The notes under the pieces: generated by a model | Seen by the model: the letters and a program-made list of their open reading frames with translations, nothing else | The model's database searches: none | Told to the model about the DNA's origin: nothing | Source: Hydrangea macrophylla | Lineage: Eukaryota > Streptophyta > Magnoliopsida > Cornales > Hydrangeaceae | Reading direction: 5' to 3' | Assembly (NCBI GenBank): GCA_033977485.1 | Contig: CM066989.1 | Coordinates: 100,357,181-100,421,180 of the forward strand | DNA: 64,000 nt | Shown: positions 11,680-23,608 of the stretch, one piece after another | Numbering within the stretch: position 1 is the first letter of the stretch | How the letters are laid out: the number at the start of each line of letters is the position of its first letter | Program-made: the position numbers and the translations under genes

Positions 11680-12060
11680 TCAACCAATTTCCTTCAAGCC
11701 TTGCCTTGAACTACGCTCGACCTGATTCCCACTCGGGGATACGTAGGAAACCGTATCATTTCGGTCGACACCATCATAATCAAACCAATTTCCTTCAAGC
11801 CTTGCCTTGAACTACTCTCGACCTGATTCCCACTCAGGGATACGTAGGCAACCACATCGGTTTGGTTGACACCATCATAATCAAACCAATTTTCTTCAAG
11901 CCTTGCCTTAAACTACGCTCAACCTGATTCCCACTCGGGGATACGTAGGCAACCACATCAGTTCGGTCGACACCATCATAATCAACCCCCCTTCTTTCAA
12001 GACTTTGGCCGAAACTACGTTGGACCTGATCCCTGCTCGGGGGTACGTGGCAGACTTTTA
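11680..12060 (+). repeat. T1 tandem array, ~101 bp unit (E1)
   Basis: Four copies of a 101-bp unit marked by CCTGATTCCCACTCGGGGAT (starts near 11721, 11822, 11923, 12025). Each unit has arms CTACG and CGTAG about 26 bases apart, with a smaller CCC/GGG pair inside. The unit ends GATACGTAGGCAACC. A single diverged T1-like unit lies near the polypurine tract at 16248-16300. Confidence 0.85.
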
Positions 12061-12244
12061 AAAAAAAAAGAGAAAAGAAGGATGGCTCGCTAGGTCGAAA
12101 ATCCGAAAGGACGCCTAGGCAAAAATTAGAGCTAAATCCAAGGTGAGCAATAACAAAAGAGATAAAAGAGCTCGCTAGGTCACCTCACTAGTGCCTAGGA
12201 AAAAGTTATGAGCAATTGAGAGATTAAAGTCACGGTCCTTGCCT

Positions 12245-12490
12245 CGAGCCAGAAATCACCTTCCACACTAGGGACAAACTTTGGTTACCCGCCTCGTTTG
12301 CCTGAATTTACTATCTACCCTTCATATAAGGGGCAAACTTTGGTCACCTACCTCGTTTGCCCAAACCTTCAAAGAACCATCATCCAAACTATGGGCAAAC
12401 TTCGGTCACCTACCTTGTTTGCCTATGAATTCTACTTTTTACACCTCAAACTAGGGGCAAACTCCGTTTGCCTAACACGATCCCTTCACA
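12245..12490 (+). repeat. T2 tandem array (E1)
   Basis: About four or five copies of a roughly 60-bp unit built on GGGCAAAC ... GTTTGCCC. The arms are 7-8 bp perfect inverted repeats around a 16-bp centre (TTTGGTCACCTACCTC). The spacers between units (CTTCATATAAG and similar) are poorly conserved. This is the strongest stem among the arrays of this element. Confidence 0.8.
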
Positions 12491-12989
12491 CCAAGGGTAA
12501 GTTTTCAAGTCACCAAGTTATTTTGAAATGGAGTATCTTTTATTCTATAAGCTAAGGCACTAATTCAAAGCACATCCTGGGAAAAGCAAAGAATCGACTA
12601 GATCAATAGGGAGGAATTTTCAAAAATCAGATTTATCAGCAAAGTGCTACCATGTTAAGATGAGGAGTGAAATGGTATCATCTATGACAAATGCACATCA
12701 AATGTTGGCAAAGTCGAGCTTCTTCCAATTTGGTGTCAAATGTGTCACCCTCATACGTGCGTCGATTTCTGTCAGTCTTTAAGTCTGTCGTAGTCTCAAA
12801 TGTGTAAGTCAATAGTGACTAATAATGAATTTTTCAAATCAAATTATAAAATTTTTAGGAGCATTCCAAGGACAATACAAGCAGGAGAACCAAACACTAT
12901 CACTGCACCAGTCAAGGCGTCAGCATGAGAAGTGTCCAAACTTGGGGTAAATCTCATCCCTCTCCAAGCCGCTGAAAGTTAACCATCAT

Positions 12990-13205
12990 CTCCTAGCAAC
13001 ATAAGTCCATGAGTGGCTGTTGATCGTCTTTCTTTGTTCATGCAACATAAGTCCATGAGTGGCTATTGATCGTCTTTCTTTGTTCATGCAACATAAGTCC
13101 ATGAGTGGCTGTTGATCTTCCTTCATCCATGCAACATAAGTCCATGAGTGTCTGTTGATCATCTTTCCTCATCCATGCAACATCAGTCTATGCGTGGCTA
13201 TTGAT
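12990..13205 (+). repeat. T3 tandem array, ~55 bp unit (E1)
   Basis: Four to five copies of a unit reading CAACATAAGTCCATGAGTGG then CTGTTGATC. Arms CAACA/TGTTG (GCAACA/TGTTGC in E2) enclose a 16-bp loop. The final copy (near 13170) is diverged. Confidence 0.8.
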
Positions 13206-13404
13206 CATCATCCTCCATCAATGTCAAATCCATAGCTGCCAATAGAATCATACCTTTACTCCCATCAGCGGGCGTATTACCTTCATCCTTAGCAGAGTAC
13301 ATCTTATCCATTCCTCCCCAGTAGAGTCGCTTCATCACTAGTAGATTCAGTTTTTCCCCAGCAGGCTTATCGATTAGTACATCGTCAGTCCAATCCATCA
13401 CATT

Positions 13405-14000
13405 CACAGTAGTTCACTGTCGACTCATCATCTTGATTTGTACATCATCAGTTCTTCTGATCACGGTTAGTCCAACTGTTGATCCAATCTATGACAGCCA
13501 CAGTAGTTCACTGTCGACTCGTCATCTCGATTTGTACATCGTTAGTTCAATCCATGACAGTCACAGTAGTTCACTATCGACTCATCATCTCGATTCGTAC
13601 ATCGTTAGTTCAATTCATGACAATCACAGTAGTTTACTGTTGACTCGTCATCTCGATTAGTACATCATCAATTCAATCCATGACAGTCATAGTAGTTCAC
13701 TGTTGACTCGTCATCTTGATTCGTACATCATCAGTCCAATCCATGACAGTCACAGTAGTTCACTGTCAACTTGTCACCTCGATTAGTACATCGTTAGTCC
13801 AATCCATGACAGTCACAGTAGTTCATTGTCAACTTGTCACCTCGATTAGTACATCGTTAGTCCAATCTATGACGGTCATAGTAGTTCACTGTCGACTCGT
13901 CATCTTGATTCGTACATGGTCAGTTCAATCCATGACAGTCACAGTAGTTCACTGTCGACTTGTCATCTCGATTCATACATCATCAGTTCATTAATCATCA
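13405..14000 (+). repeat. T4 tandem array, ~63 bp unit (E1)
   Basis: About nine copies of a 63-bp unit with GTACATCATCAGTTCAATCC, GACAGTCACAGTAGTTCACT and GTCGACTCGTCATCTCGATT. GACAGT ... ACTGTC form a 6-bp inverted repeat around 11 bases. The open frames at 13433-13994 are repeat products: 63 is a multiple of three, so the frame stays open through the array. Confidence 0.85.
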
Positions 14001-14049
14001 TTAGTTTATAGTCACTCTCATTCAAAATATGTTGTGTTCGTCGTCCCCT

Positions 14050-14350
14050 CTTGATTAAGGCAAATCCGTTGTTGTCAGCCCTCAAGATTGAGGCAAATCC
14101 TTCATTGTTAGTCCTCTAGATGGAGGCAAATCTGTTGTCGTCAGCCCTTTAGATTGAGGCAAATCCTTCATTGTCAGCCCTCTAGATTGAGGCAAATCTA
14201 TTGTCATCAACCCTCTAGATTGAGACAAATCCTTCGTGGTCAACCCTCTAGTTTGAGGCAAATCTGTCGTAGTCAAGCCTTTAGATTGCCAGCCCTCTAA
14301 ATTGAGGCAAATCTTTCACTATCAGCCCTCTAAATTGAGGCAAATCTTTC
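14050..14350 (+). repeat. T5 tandem array, 33 bp unit (E1)
   Basis: About nine copies of a 33-bp unit, TGAGGCAAATCCTTCATTG plus TCAGCCCTCTAGAT. The arms GCCTC and GAGGGC (one bulge) flank TCTAGA. The unit is 11 codons long, which explains the 64-residue minus-strand frame at 14082-14276. Confidence 0.85.
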
Positions 14351-14726
14351 ATTATAGACCCTCTGGATTAAGATAGGACTTTTGTGTCCATCAGTTATCT
14401 CGGGCTACCCCGTCTACTCTTTGCTATCTGGGACTTCCACGTCCGTCAATCATCTTGGAAGCCTAAATAGGCTTTTCGGACTGACCATTGCAAGATTTGA
14501 TTAACCGTGAAAGATTTGGATTTGAATCTTGGTTCTCAGTCAAGAATTAAAATAGTTAAGAGAGATTCTCAGAGAATCCCCTACCATCCCCAGCAGAACC
14601 TGAACCAAATTTTCAGATTGGTCATCATAAAAATCGGCCAACAATTAAAAAACACCGCCCGCATTCAAAAGACGCCGACTCCTAGGGCAAGCATTGTCTA
14701 TTCACAATCCAAGGCTCCGTGTCTGT

Positions 14727-15785
14727 TGGTAATCGTGAGCTTTCTCATTTATTGTGAGCTTCCTCACTCCTTTGTCTAAAACCGTGAGCTTTCTCACTTA
14801 TCATGAGCTTCCTCACTCCTTTGTCCAAAATTATGAGCTTTTTCACTTATCGTGAGCTTCTTCACTCCTTTGTCCAAAATTGTGAGCTTTCTTACTTATC
14901 GTGAGCTTCCTCATTCCTTTTTCCAAAATCATGAGCTTTCTTACTCATCGTGAGCTTCCTCGCCTATAGTGAGCTTTCTCACTCCTTTGTCCTAAATCGT
15001 GAGCTTTCTTACTTATCGTGAACTTCCTCATTCCTTTTTCCAAAATCACGAGCTTTCTTACTCATCGTGAGCTTCTTCACTTATCATGAGCTTCCTCACC
15101 TATCGTGAGCTTCCTCACTCCTTTATCCTAAATCGTGAGCTTTCTCACTTATCGTGAGCTTCCTCATTCCTTTATCCAAAATCATGAGTTTTCTCACTTA
15201 TCATGAGCTTCCTCGCCTATCGTGAGCTTCCTCACTCCTTTGTCCTAAATCGTGAGCTTTCTCACTTATCATTAGCTTCCTTATTCCTTTGTCCAAAATC
15301 GTGAGCTTTCTCACTTATTATGAGCTTCCTTGCCTATCGTGAGTTTCCTCACTCCTTTGTCCCAAATCATGAGCTTTCTCACTTATCGTGAGCTTCCTCA
15401 TTCCTTTGTCCAAAATCATGAGCTTTCTTACTTATAATGAGCTTCTTCACTTATCGTGAGCTTCCTCACTCCTTTGTCCAAAATTGTGAGCTTCTTCACT
15501 TATCGTGAGCTTCCTTGCTTATCGTGAGCTTCCTCACTCCTTTGTCCCAAATCGTGAGCTTTCTCACTTATCATGAGCTTCCTTACTCCTTTGTCCAAAT
15601 TGTGAGCTTTCTCACTTATCGTGAGTTTCCTTACTCCTCTGTCCAAAATTGTGAGCCCCCTCACCTACCCATCGGTTATCGTGAGCTTCCTCAAAAAAAA
15701 TATCATGAGGTTCCTCAGCAAACAAAAATTGTGAGCTTCTCACCTATCGTGAGCTTCCTCACTCCTTTGCAAAAATTATGAGTCC
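14727..15785 (+). repeat. T6 hairpin array (E1)
   Basis: Over 1 kb made of GTGAGCTTTCTCAC and GTGAGCTTCCTCAC joined by TTATC, or by CTTTGTCCAAAATC in every second or third unit. Each core is a 5-bp perfect stem (GTGAG/CTCAC) with a 4-base loop. I estimate about 40 cores. The short unit and the longer 47-48 bp rhythm suggest a higher-order repeat. Confidence 0.85.
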
Positions 15786-16450
15786 CCTCACCTACCCATC
15801 AACTATTGCTTTCTCGCTTGTCGGTTATCGCGAAATCCTTCTCCAATTGGCTATCTTGAACTTCTTCATCCATCGCTTGGTATCCAGAACTTCTGTGTCC
15901 GTCGGTTATCGTTACTTTTCGTCCTCAAGGACCCCACAACTGATTCTATTCCCTTGCGAAGCACACTTCCCATAATTCGAGAAGTTTGCCCCGAGACCCA
16001 GAGTCTTTTTAGACCATGGTCGGCCACTGCATCTTTGTCAAAGCACCAGCACAACACAAGCCCACTCGGAGTGGCATACCCCACAGCACCAGCTTATGTT
16101 AGGATCAGAACACTAGCTCATGCTAAGATCAGAATACTAGGCATAATAGGACTCATGTACAAAATCATATCACATCCATGCATTACATATTATCCTCATA
16201 GCATAGCATCCGTATGTCTTGTTGTGCATGTGTGATTTATTCTTTTGTGCCCTGAACTATGTCCTGGTCTGATTCCCTTTGGGATACGTAGGCAGCTCAC
16301 GCAGAGCACAACCAACACCAGCCTCAGCGTCCTTGTTTCTATCATTGCATCTTTTGCGACATTTTTATCCTAAATCTATAGCCTCCAAAAGTCCTGTCTC
16401 TTGGAAGCTTTGGCACTCGCTTGTGACATACGTTGCCTCGCAAGTTCATG

Positions 16451-16466
16451 CCAAAGAGGGGCAAAC
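16451..16466 (+). other. E1 polypurine tract
   Basis: CCAAAGAGGGGCAAAC ends directly against the 3' LTR start. The purine run AAAGAGGGG is the expected plus-strand primer. The same tract lies inverted at 23609-23624 in E2. Confidence 0.85.
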
Positions 16467-19400
16467 TGTAGACACCCCATTTTGTCGGCTATCAGATTTA
16501 GGAGACCCATAGCTTGGTAGTTCACAATGATCGAAAAAGACTCAAAAAGGACTCATGGAAGTTAGTTCCATTTCTCAAAATGCTTAGAATGACCAAAATG
16601 CCCCTGAAAGCCCAAACACTCCCAGATTTGGACCAAAAGTTCTAGAAACATACTATGTCATAAGGAAAGTCATAACTTGAGTTTTTAAGCAAAATCAGAT
16701 AAAATCGTCAGCTCCCAGAGACCCCCGAAAGTCCCAGAAGTTCTCGAAAAGTCCCCATTATCCGTTTTGACCAAGGATTGACCAAAATCGTCCAAATTTG
16801 CCAAAAAACTCTGAGATCATTCTAGATCATGTGGAAAGTACTAAAACAAGTTTTAAAAGAAAATCGAACAAAAACGTCAACTCCCGAGAACTCCCAGAGG
16901 TTCCCAGAACTTCCTAGAGGTCCCTGGTTTGACCAGTTTGACCAAAAGTTGACTTTAAAACCGGAGCACCATATCATATTTCAAACATTTTTATGGATAC
17001 TAGAGGTCAATAACTTTCTAACGATATATCACATATATTTTTTGGATTTAAAACGAATTTATTATGAATTTCTTAAGGTGAAAAAGGTGATCAAATTGAC
17101 TTTTATCGCGAATACTGCAAAACTTTTCAAAGTGACCCATCTCTAAACTATATTTTATGGAAAGTAGACTCCATTACCTTTCCAACGGTATATCACAAGC
17201 TCAATTTGGAAATTGTATGCATTTTTTGTGAATTTCAAACGAAATAGGGTCTTTTTGCGAATACCAGGACCTCTGGAGGCCTAAACATAAATTTCTGGGC
17301 ATCTGAGGAGCAGCGCCGCGATGGCACTGGGCCACTGCCGCGGCGGCACATGGAAAGTGCCGCGGCGGAACTCAACCCCTGCAGAGTCCATTTTTGTAAT
17401 TTATTTTGGGGGTCCAAATAGAATAATTGAAGACCAAAACGATGTAGTTTTATGTTCACAGATGTTTGGGACCAATGGGAGCACTTTCTAAATCCCAAAA
17501 CCACCCCAAATTGGCCTATATAAACCCCCATTTGCTCTTCATTTTAAGGGAGCCAAGTGCAAAAGCTTGATAAAGTTGTAGAGAGAAAGAGAGATAGAGA
17601 TAGATTTAGAAGTGAGAAAGGAGCTTCATCCTGCTATTTTTGTATAGAAAGTGAGTTCCAATCTTGTTTTCCTCCACCATTCTTCTATATACTTCATCAT
17701 CAATACACACAACCACCATTCCTCTAAGAATTTATGAGTTAGGAAGCTACTTCCATGTCCAAATGTCAACATCTATGAGTGAAACACCAAGCTACAAGTC
17801 CAAAATCACATTGATTATCATCTATTGATTGCTATTACTTGCTTGTTTACATTAATGTTCATCTCTTCTTAACCCATTTCTTTTTATTTTATTTATTTGA
17901 TTACTCACTAGCTCATCATCATCTAGATGACATGTTGTTTGAGGAGAGTGAATCCTTATGGATAGTAGCTCTTGACCTCAAAGACATGTTTTATGGATGA
18001 TGATTCTAACTTCAATACATTCATATGTATTATTGAAGTTATATTCTCAAACGAAACTATGTTTGTGCAAGAAATATTGAGAGTTCTTGATGATGAGTTT
18101 GATGGTGGTTTCCTAAGTGGTTTTAATCCCCTTTGAGTGCTGGAAGTACACTTTCAAAACCCCTATTTCAAAACCCCTTTAAAACCCCCAACATTTGGAT
18201 TCGAAGAAACAAGCCTTGTTTTACCAAAAATCTTCAAAACAGTGAACAATCTGAGTTCAATGATTTCTCTAGAACTCAATACTCAATGTATGGATGCAAG
18301 ACCACTTGGAAAGTCTTCCTAACTCATTACAGAACACCCATGATTTTTGGTTTGGTTTGGAAACACATGGAAGGGTTACATTTTGACCCAAACATTCCTT
18401 CCAGACATTCTGTTTTTTCTGTCACAGCAGCTTGGTTAACTTTCAATTTGTTTTTCAGAAAACTTTTCCAAAAGGGGAGGTCGCAACTCATTTTTACCTT
18501 GAACTTCAGTGCCTTATGGAACCTTTTGTATAATATGGGTCTCTAGATGTTTTTATTTCAATTTCTAAGATTTTTTGAAATTTCAGTCGGCAGTACGGAC
18601 TCTGTTTCTGAGTAACCTCTATTGTTTATATCCTTTCTCTCAATCTGTAATAGTTATTGAAGATTGGATTTTGGATATGTGTTCTAGACACAATAAGAAT
18701 GATCTCCATAAAAAATCATGCATTGAAAACATTTTTAACCCTACGTTTCATTTTCCACAAGATCAAGTCACTATTTTGTCCACTATTCACAGCAAGCATA
18801 CTTTTACTTTCAATCTTTGATTTGATACTTTCATACACTATGAATTAGCTCTCTTAGGAAGTAGTTCATACTACATTTGTACACATTCTATGATGATTTT
18901 CTTCATGCATTCATGCATATTTTAGACTTCTAAGTCACTTTAGGAAGCCCATGTACACAAACACACTACAACCTTTGTACATTCTAAGACCATGCATCGC
19001 GTCCATGCAAGATTTAGGGGTTTTGTGACTCCTAATCTAAGAAGATTACAAGGAATGAACTTGATCACATGTTCATGTTTCCCATCGATTAATTCTTCCT
19101 TTCTCATCCGTCCCGGGGATTGAGAGGTATTCTTTTCTCAAAGATTAACATGCATCATTCTAGCTTGCTAAGCACATTTTGATCTCTTTGATTATTTGTT
19201 TCAAGAACAATTCATGTCCCCTTTTAGATTAGGAAAACTTAATTACTTGATATGTGATTGGATAATTTTTCCTAGGTTTGTTTGTGTGATCTTTCACTTT
19301 ACATTGCGTGATATTTGGCTTAGATCTTATGAATGATATCTTATCTTAGATCTTCCATTTTCAAGATTCTTATGTGATGTAATATACTATCATAGTATTA

Positions 19401-19707
19401 ATTGTCGAACCATACATAGTATAAGATGATTATTTGGATGCTAATTAAGGCCCGTCGAAAGACGGGGCGAGTTGAGGGTGTTTTAGTTGCGACAAAGGCT
19501 CCTTCCTCTCTCATACCAAAAACCCAGAGCCAAGTTTCTTGGTTATGAAAGGCCGGTGCCCTTTATCCATTTGGTCGAGTCAAAATTAGGTTTCTTGGTT
19601 CCTTAAAGGCCAAGTGGCGACTCTGTATCTGTTTTCAACAGACCTCTTGTTTTCTTTTAAATCAATTTCAAACGAAATAAGAAAAAGTGGAATTCTGCGT
19701 GTCCACA
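16467..19707 (+). mobile_element. E1 3' LTR
   Basis: TGTAGACACCCC to GTGTCCACA, 3241 bp, homologous along its whole length to 4493-7715. It has the same W-box cluster, GC-rich palindromes and TATA box (17517-17524). It is followed by AGCCC, the target duplication. Confidence 0.92.
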
Positions 19708-19712
19708 AGCCC

Positions 19713-19764
19713 TCTGTAAGCTCTCCCAAAATCTCAAGACAAATTGAGTGTCACGGTCCGACAC
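19713..19764 (-). pseudogene. G1 integrase scrap
   Basis: On the minus strand these 52 bases read VSDRDTQFVLRFWESLQ, the integrase block with the second catalytic Asp (SDRD). The reading frame joins directly to the segment left of E1. Upstream, all of the zinc-binding HHCC domain and the first catalytic Asp are missing, because the sequence jumps straight into inverted Ogre-like DNA at about 19765. Confidence 0.88.
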
Positions 19765-20370
19765 TGTCTAGTAGGTTTTCATACTCCTATGTTTAAGGAT
19801 CGACAAACAAGGTTTGTTGTGTACATCTTTGTGAGCATGGAGCAGACATCTTTGTCATGGTGCCTAGGCAGGTCAACTCAATGTGATCACATGTGAGTGA
19901 TTGCCTTAGGAATCATAAGAAAGAGGTTCTGCCTCATGCCACATAAGCGTCTACACCGTGCAGGTAATCCCATTAGGGCATATAGTAGTTATATCACATT
20001 GCCCTATCTGAAAAGATAAATGAACAGTCCTATGAAAGGTTCTACATGAATCTATATGCAAAGGCTGGGTTTAGTCAAAGAGGGTCCGTTGACGAGAGTT
20101 CCAATATACCATTGAAGAGACAGTACGGAGGTTTTTACTCTTTTTGATATACCTTGGAAGGTACAGTATCAACGGTGACTTGTGCCCTGGCACAACAATA
20201 CCTGAACAATGTCAGCGCCGCGTTTCAGACACAGTCGGAGGGGAAATGCAGAAGTGCAATGTAGTGAACCAAACACAGTAAAAAGATGATTTTAAGGATG
20301 CTTCTTATGAGTCAAACATCTGTATTATTTTGTTTTGAAAATAAAACTATCCCCAGCAGAGTCACCAGAT
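19765..20370 (-). mobile_element. E2': extra internal fragment beyond the E2 3' LTR
   Basis: This 606-bp block is the primer site and first part of an Ogre-like interior (minus strand), nearly identical to 31330-31941. It lies downstream of an LTR that should have ended the element. It stops at CTGTCTAG, just where the R1 array begins in other copies, and is joined to the G1 integrase scrap. It shows that the inverted copy was once an LTR-internal-LTR-internal array whose far end was deleted. The primer site is at 20350-20367. Confidence 0.85.
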
Positions 20371-23300
20371 TGTGGACACGCATAATTCCACCTCTTTGCT
20401 GTTTGTTTTGAAACTTGTTTGAAATTGATTTGGATCAAAGAAAGGAAAGGAAGGGTCTGTTGAAAACAGATACAAAGTCGCCACTTGGTCTTTAAGGAAC
20501 CAAGAAACCTAGTTTTGACTGACCCAAACGAATAAAGGGCACCGACCCTTCATAACCAAAGAACTTGGCTCGGGGTTTTGGTACGAGAGAGGAAGGAGCC
20601 TTTGTCGCGACTAAAATACCCTCAACTCGCCCCGTCTTTCGACGGGCCTCAATTAGCATCCAAATAATCATCTTATACTATGTATGGTTCGACAATTAAT
20701 ACTATGATAGTATATTACATCACATAAGAAACTTGAAATGGAAGATCTAAAGATAAAATATCATTCATAAGATCTAAGCCAAGTATCACACAATGCAAAG
20801 GTGAAAGATCACACAAACAAACCTAGGAAAAAATCGTTTAATCACATATCAAGTAATAAAGTTTTCCTAATCTAAGGGGACATGAATTGTTCTTGAAACA
20901 AATAATCAAAGAAATCAAAATATGCTTAGCAAGCTAGTATGATGCATGTTATTCTTTGAGAAAATAAGATCTCTCAATCCCCGGGACGGATGAGAAAGGA
21001 GGATTAGATCGAGGGGAAGCATGAACGTGTGATCATGATCATTCCTTATAATCTTCTTAGATTAGGAGTCACAAAAGCCCCAAATCTTTGCATGGACGCA
21101 ATGTATATATCTAGAATGTGCTAAGGTTGTAGTGTGCCTTGTGTACATGGATTCCTAGAATGACTTAAAAGCCTAGAATGTGTATGAGTGAATGAATGAA
21201 ATCATTATGGGATATGTACAAATGTAGTATGAACTATTTCCTAAGACATAAGTTAATTTGGAGTGCATGTATGCATCAAATCAAAGGATGGAAGTAAAAG
21301 TATGCTTGCTGTGAATAGTGGACAGAACAATAACATGATCTTTTGAAATTTGAAAAGAGGGGTTAGGGATGCTTTCAAGACATGATATTTTAAGGAGATC
21401 TTACTTATTGTGTCTAGAACACAACCCAAAAAGCCAATATTTAATGACTATTACAGATTGAGAGAAATCATATAAACAATGGAGGTCACTCAGAAACAGA
21501 GTCCGTACTGTCGACTGAAATTTTGAAAAATATTAGAAACTGAAAACAAATGATCTAAAGTCCCATTTTATACAGAAAGTTCCCTAAGGCATTTAAGTTT
21601 AAGGGAAAAATAAGTTGGGACCACCCATTTTGGAAACGTTTTCTGTAAAACAAGTTGAAAGTAGACCAAGCTGCTGTGATAACAAAAACAGAATATCTGG
21701 AGAGAATGTTTGGGTCCAAATGGACCATTTTCAAGTATTTACAAGTCAAACCAAAAATTGTGGGTGTTCTCTAATGAGTTAGGAAGATTTTCCAAGTGGT
21801 CTTGCATCCATACATTGAGTATTGAGTTCTAGAGAAATCTTTGAACTCAGATCACTCACTGTTTTGACTCACTGTTTTGAAGATTTTGGGAAAAAACTTG
21901 AGTTTTCTTTCTTGAAATCAAAATGAGAGGGATTGAGAGGGGTTTTGAAATAGAGGTTTTTAAAGTACATTTTCAACATCAAATAGAGATTATAACCTCT
22001 TGGAATATCAACATCAAACTCATCATCAAGAACCCCCAATATTATTGGAGAGATTCATTTTTATTTGAACATAACTTCAAGGATACCTTGGAGGTACTGA
22101 AGTTATAATCATCATCTATCAAACATGTTTTTGAGGTCAATAGCTACTATCCATAAGGATTCACTCACCTCAAACTTCATGTCAACATCTAGATGATGAT
22201 GAACAAGTAAGTAAATAAAGAAAAATAAAAAGAAATGAGGTTAGGAAGAGATAAACATAATATGAACAAGCAAGTAAATGAACAAATCAATAGATGATAA
22301 TCAATGTGATATTAGACTTGTAACTTGGTGTTTCACTCATAGATATAGACATTTGGACATGGAAGTAGCTTCCTAACTCAAAAATGCTTAGAGAAATGGT
22401 GATTGGGTGTATTAATGATGAAGTATATAGAAGAATGGTGGAGGACAACAAGGTTGGAACTCACTTTCTATAGAAAAATAGTAGGAGGAAGCTCCTTTCT
22501 CTCTTCTAAATCAATCTCTATCTTTCTTTCTCTCTACAACTTCTATGGACTTTGCACTTGGCCCCCCCAAATGAAGAGCAATGGGGGGTTTAAATAGGCC
22601 AATTTAGGGTGGTTTTGGGATTTAGAAAGTGTTCCCATTGGTCCCAAACATCTGTGAACACAAAACTATGTCGTTTTGGCTTTCAATTAATCAAAGGACC
22701 CAAAAAATTACAAAAATGGACTCTACGAGGGTTGAGTGCCGCGGCGGCACTGGGCCAGTATCACGGCGGCACTGCTTCTCAGACACCCAGAAATTTACGT
22801 TTAGGCCCCCAGAGGTTCCGGTATTCGCAAAAAAGCCCTATTTTGTTCGAAATTCACAGAAAATGCATACGAACTCTAAATTGAGGTTGTGATATACCGT
22901 TGGAAAGGTAATGGAGTCTACTTCACATAAAAAATAGTTTGGAGATACGTCACTTTGAAAAGTTTTGCAGTATTCGAGATAAAAGCCGATTTGATCGCCT
23001 TTTCCACCTTCGAAAATTCATTTGAAATCCAAAAATTATGTGCGATATACCGTCGGAAAGCTATTGACCTCTAGTATCCATGAAAAATGTTTGAAAATTG
23101 TTACGGTGCTCTGGTTTCAAACTCAAATTTTGGTCAAACTGGTCAAACCCGGGATTCCCTAGAAGTTCTAGGAACCTCTAAGAGCTCCCAGGAGTTGATG
23201 TTTTCGTGCGATCTTCTTTTAAAACTCATTTTAACACTTTCCACATGATCTAGAATGATTCCGGAGAATTTGGATGATTTTAGTCAAACTTGGTCAAACC

Positions 23301-23608
23301 TTGATCAAACCGGCCAATGGGGACTTTCTGGGAACTTCCGGGACTTCTGGGGTTCTCTGGGAGCTGACAATTTCATCTGACTTTACTTAAAAACTCATTT
23401 TCTTACATTTTTACGACATAGCATGTTTCCAGAACTTTTTGGTCCAAATCTGGGAGTTTTTGGGCTTTTAGGGGCGTTTTGGTCATTCTGAGCATTTTGA
23501 GAAATAGAACTAACTTCCAGGAGTCCTTTTTGAGTCTTTTTTGATCATTGTGAACCACCAAGCTATGGGTCTCCTAAATCTGATAGCCGACAAAATGGGG
23601 TGTCTACA
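20371..23608 (-). mobile_element. E2 3' LTR, shared with E2'
   Basis: A complete 3238-bp LTR in minus orientation, starting TGTAGACACCCC at 23608 and ending GTGTCCACA at 20371. It is about 95% identical in sampled stretches to the LTR at 31942-35205. It is preceded by the polypurine tract of E2 and followed by the primer site of E2', so it served as the 3' LTR of one unit and the 5' LTR of the next. Confidence 0.9.

Larger units (their letters stand above)
4488..19712 (+). mobile_element. E1: complete non-autonomous Ogre-like element
   Basis: A full LTR-internal-LTR element at 4493-19707 (15,215 bp), flanked by the 5-bp target duplication AGCCC at 4488-4492 and 19708-19712. Joining the flanks restores an uninterrupted G1 integrase frame, which confirms both boundaries. 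LTRs are 3223 and 3241 bp and look about 95% identical in stretches I compared. The 8751-bp interior has a primer site, a decayed R1 array, a short gag remnant, six tandem-repeat blocks and a polypurine tract. No protease, RT or integrase is present, so movement must have used enzymes from another element. It is best described as a large retrotransposon derivative of the Ogre/Tat lineage. Confidence 0.9.

Noticed and set aside
14727..15785. CRISPR-like appearance of T6: short palindromic repeats with spacers
   Set aside because: Spacers are themselves repeated, units are 15-48 bp in an obvious plant retrotransposon, and no cas genes exist here.
18338..18546. A 70-codon ATG frame (MIFGL...MGL) in the Ogre-like LTRs, present in all four LTRs with the same end
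   Set aside because: I compared the E1 3' LTR copy with the inverted copy at 33126-33332 codon by codon. Differences by codon position were about 15, 7 and 11, so the third position is not favoured. One LTR has a stop and another lacks the ATG. This looks like neutral drift of non-coding sequence.
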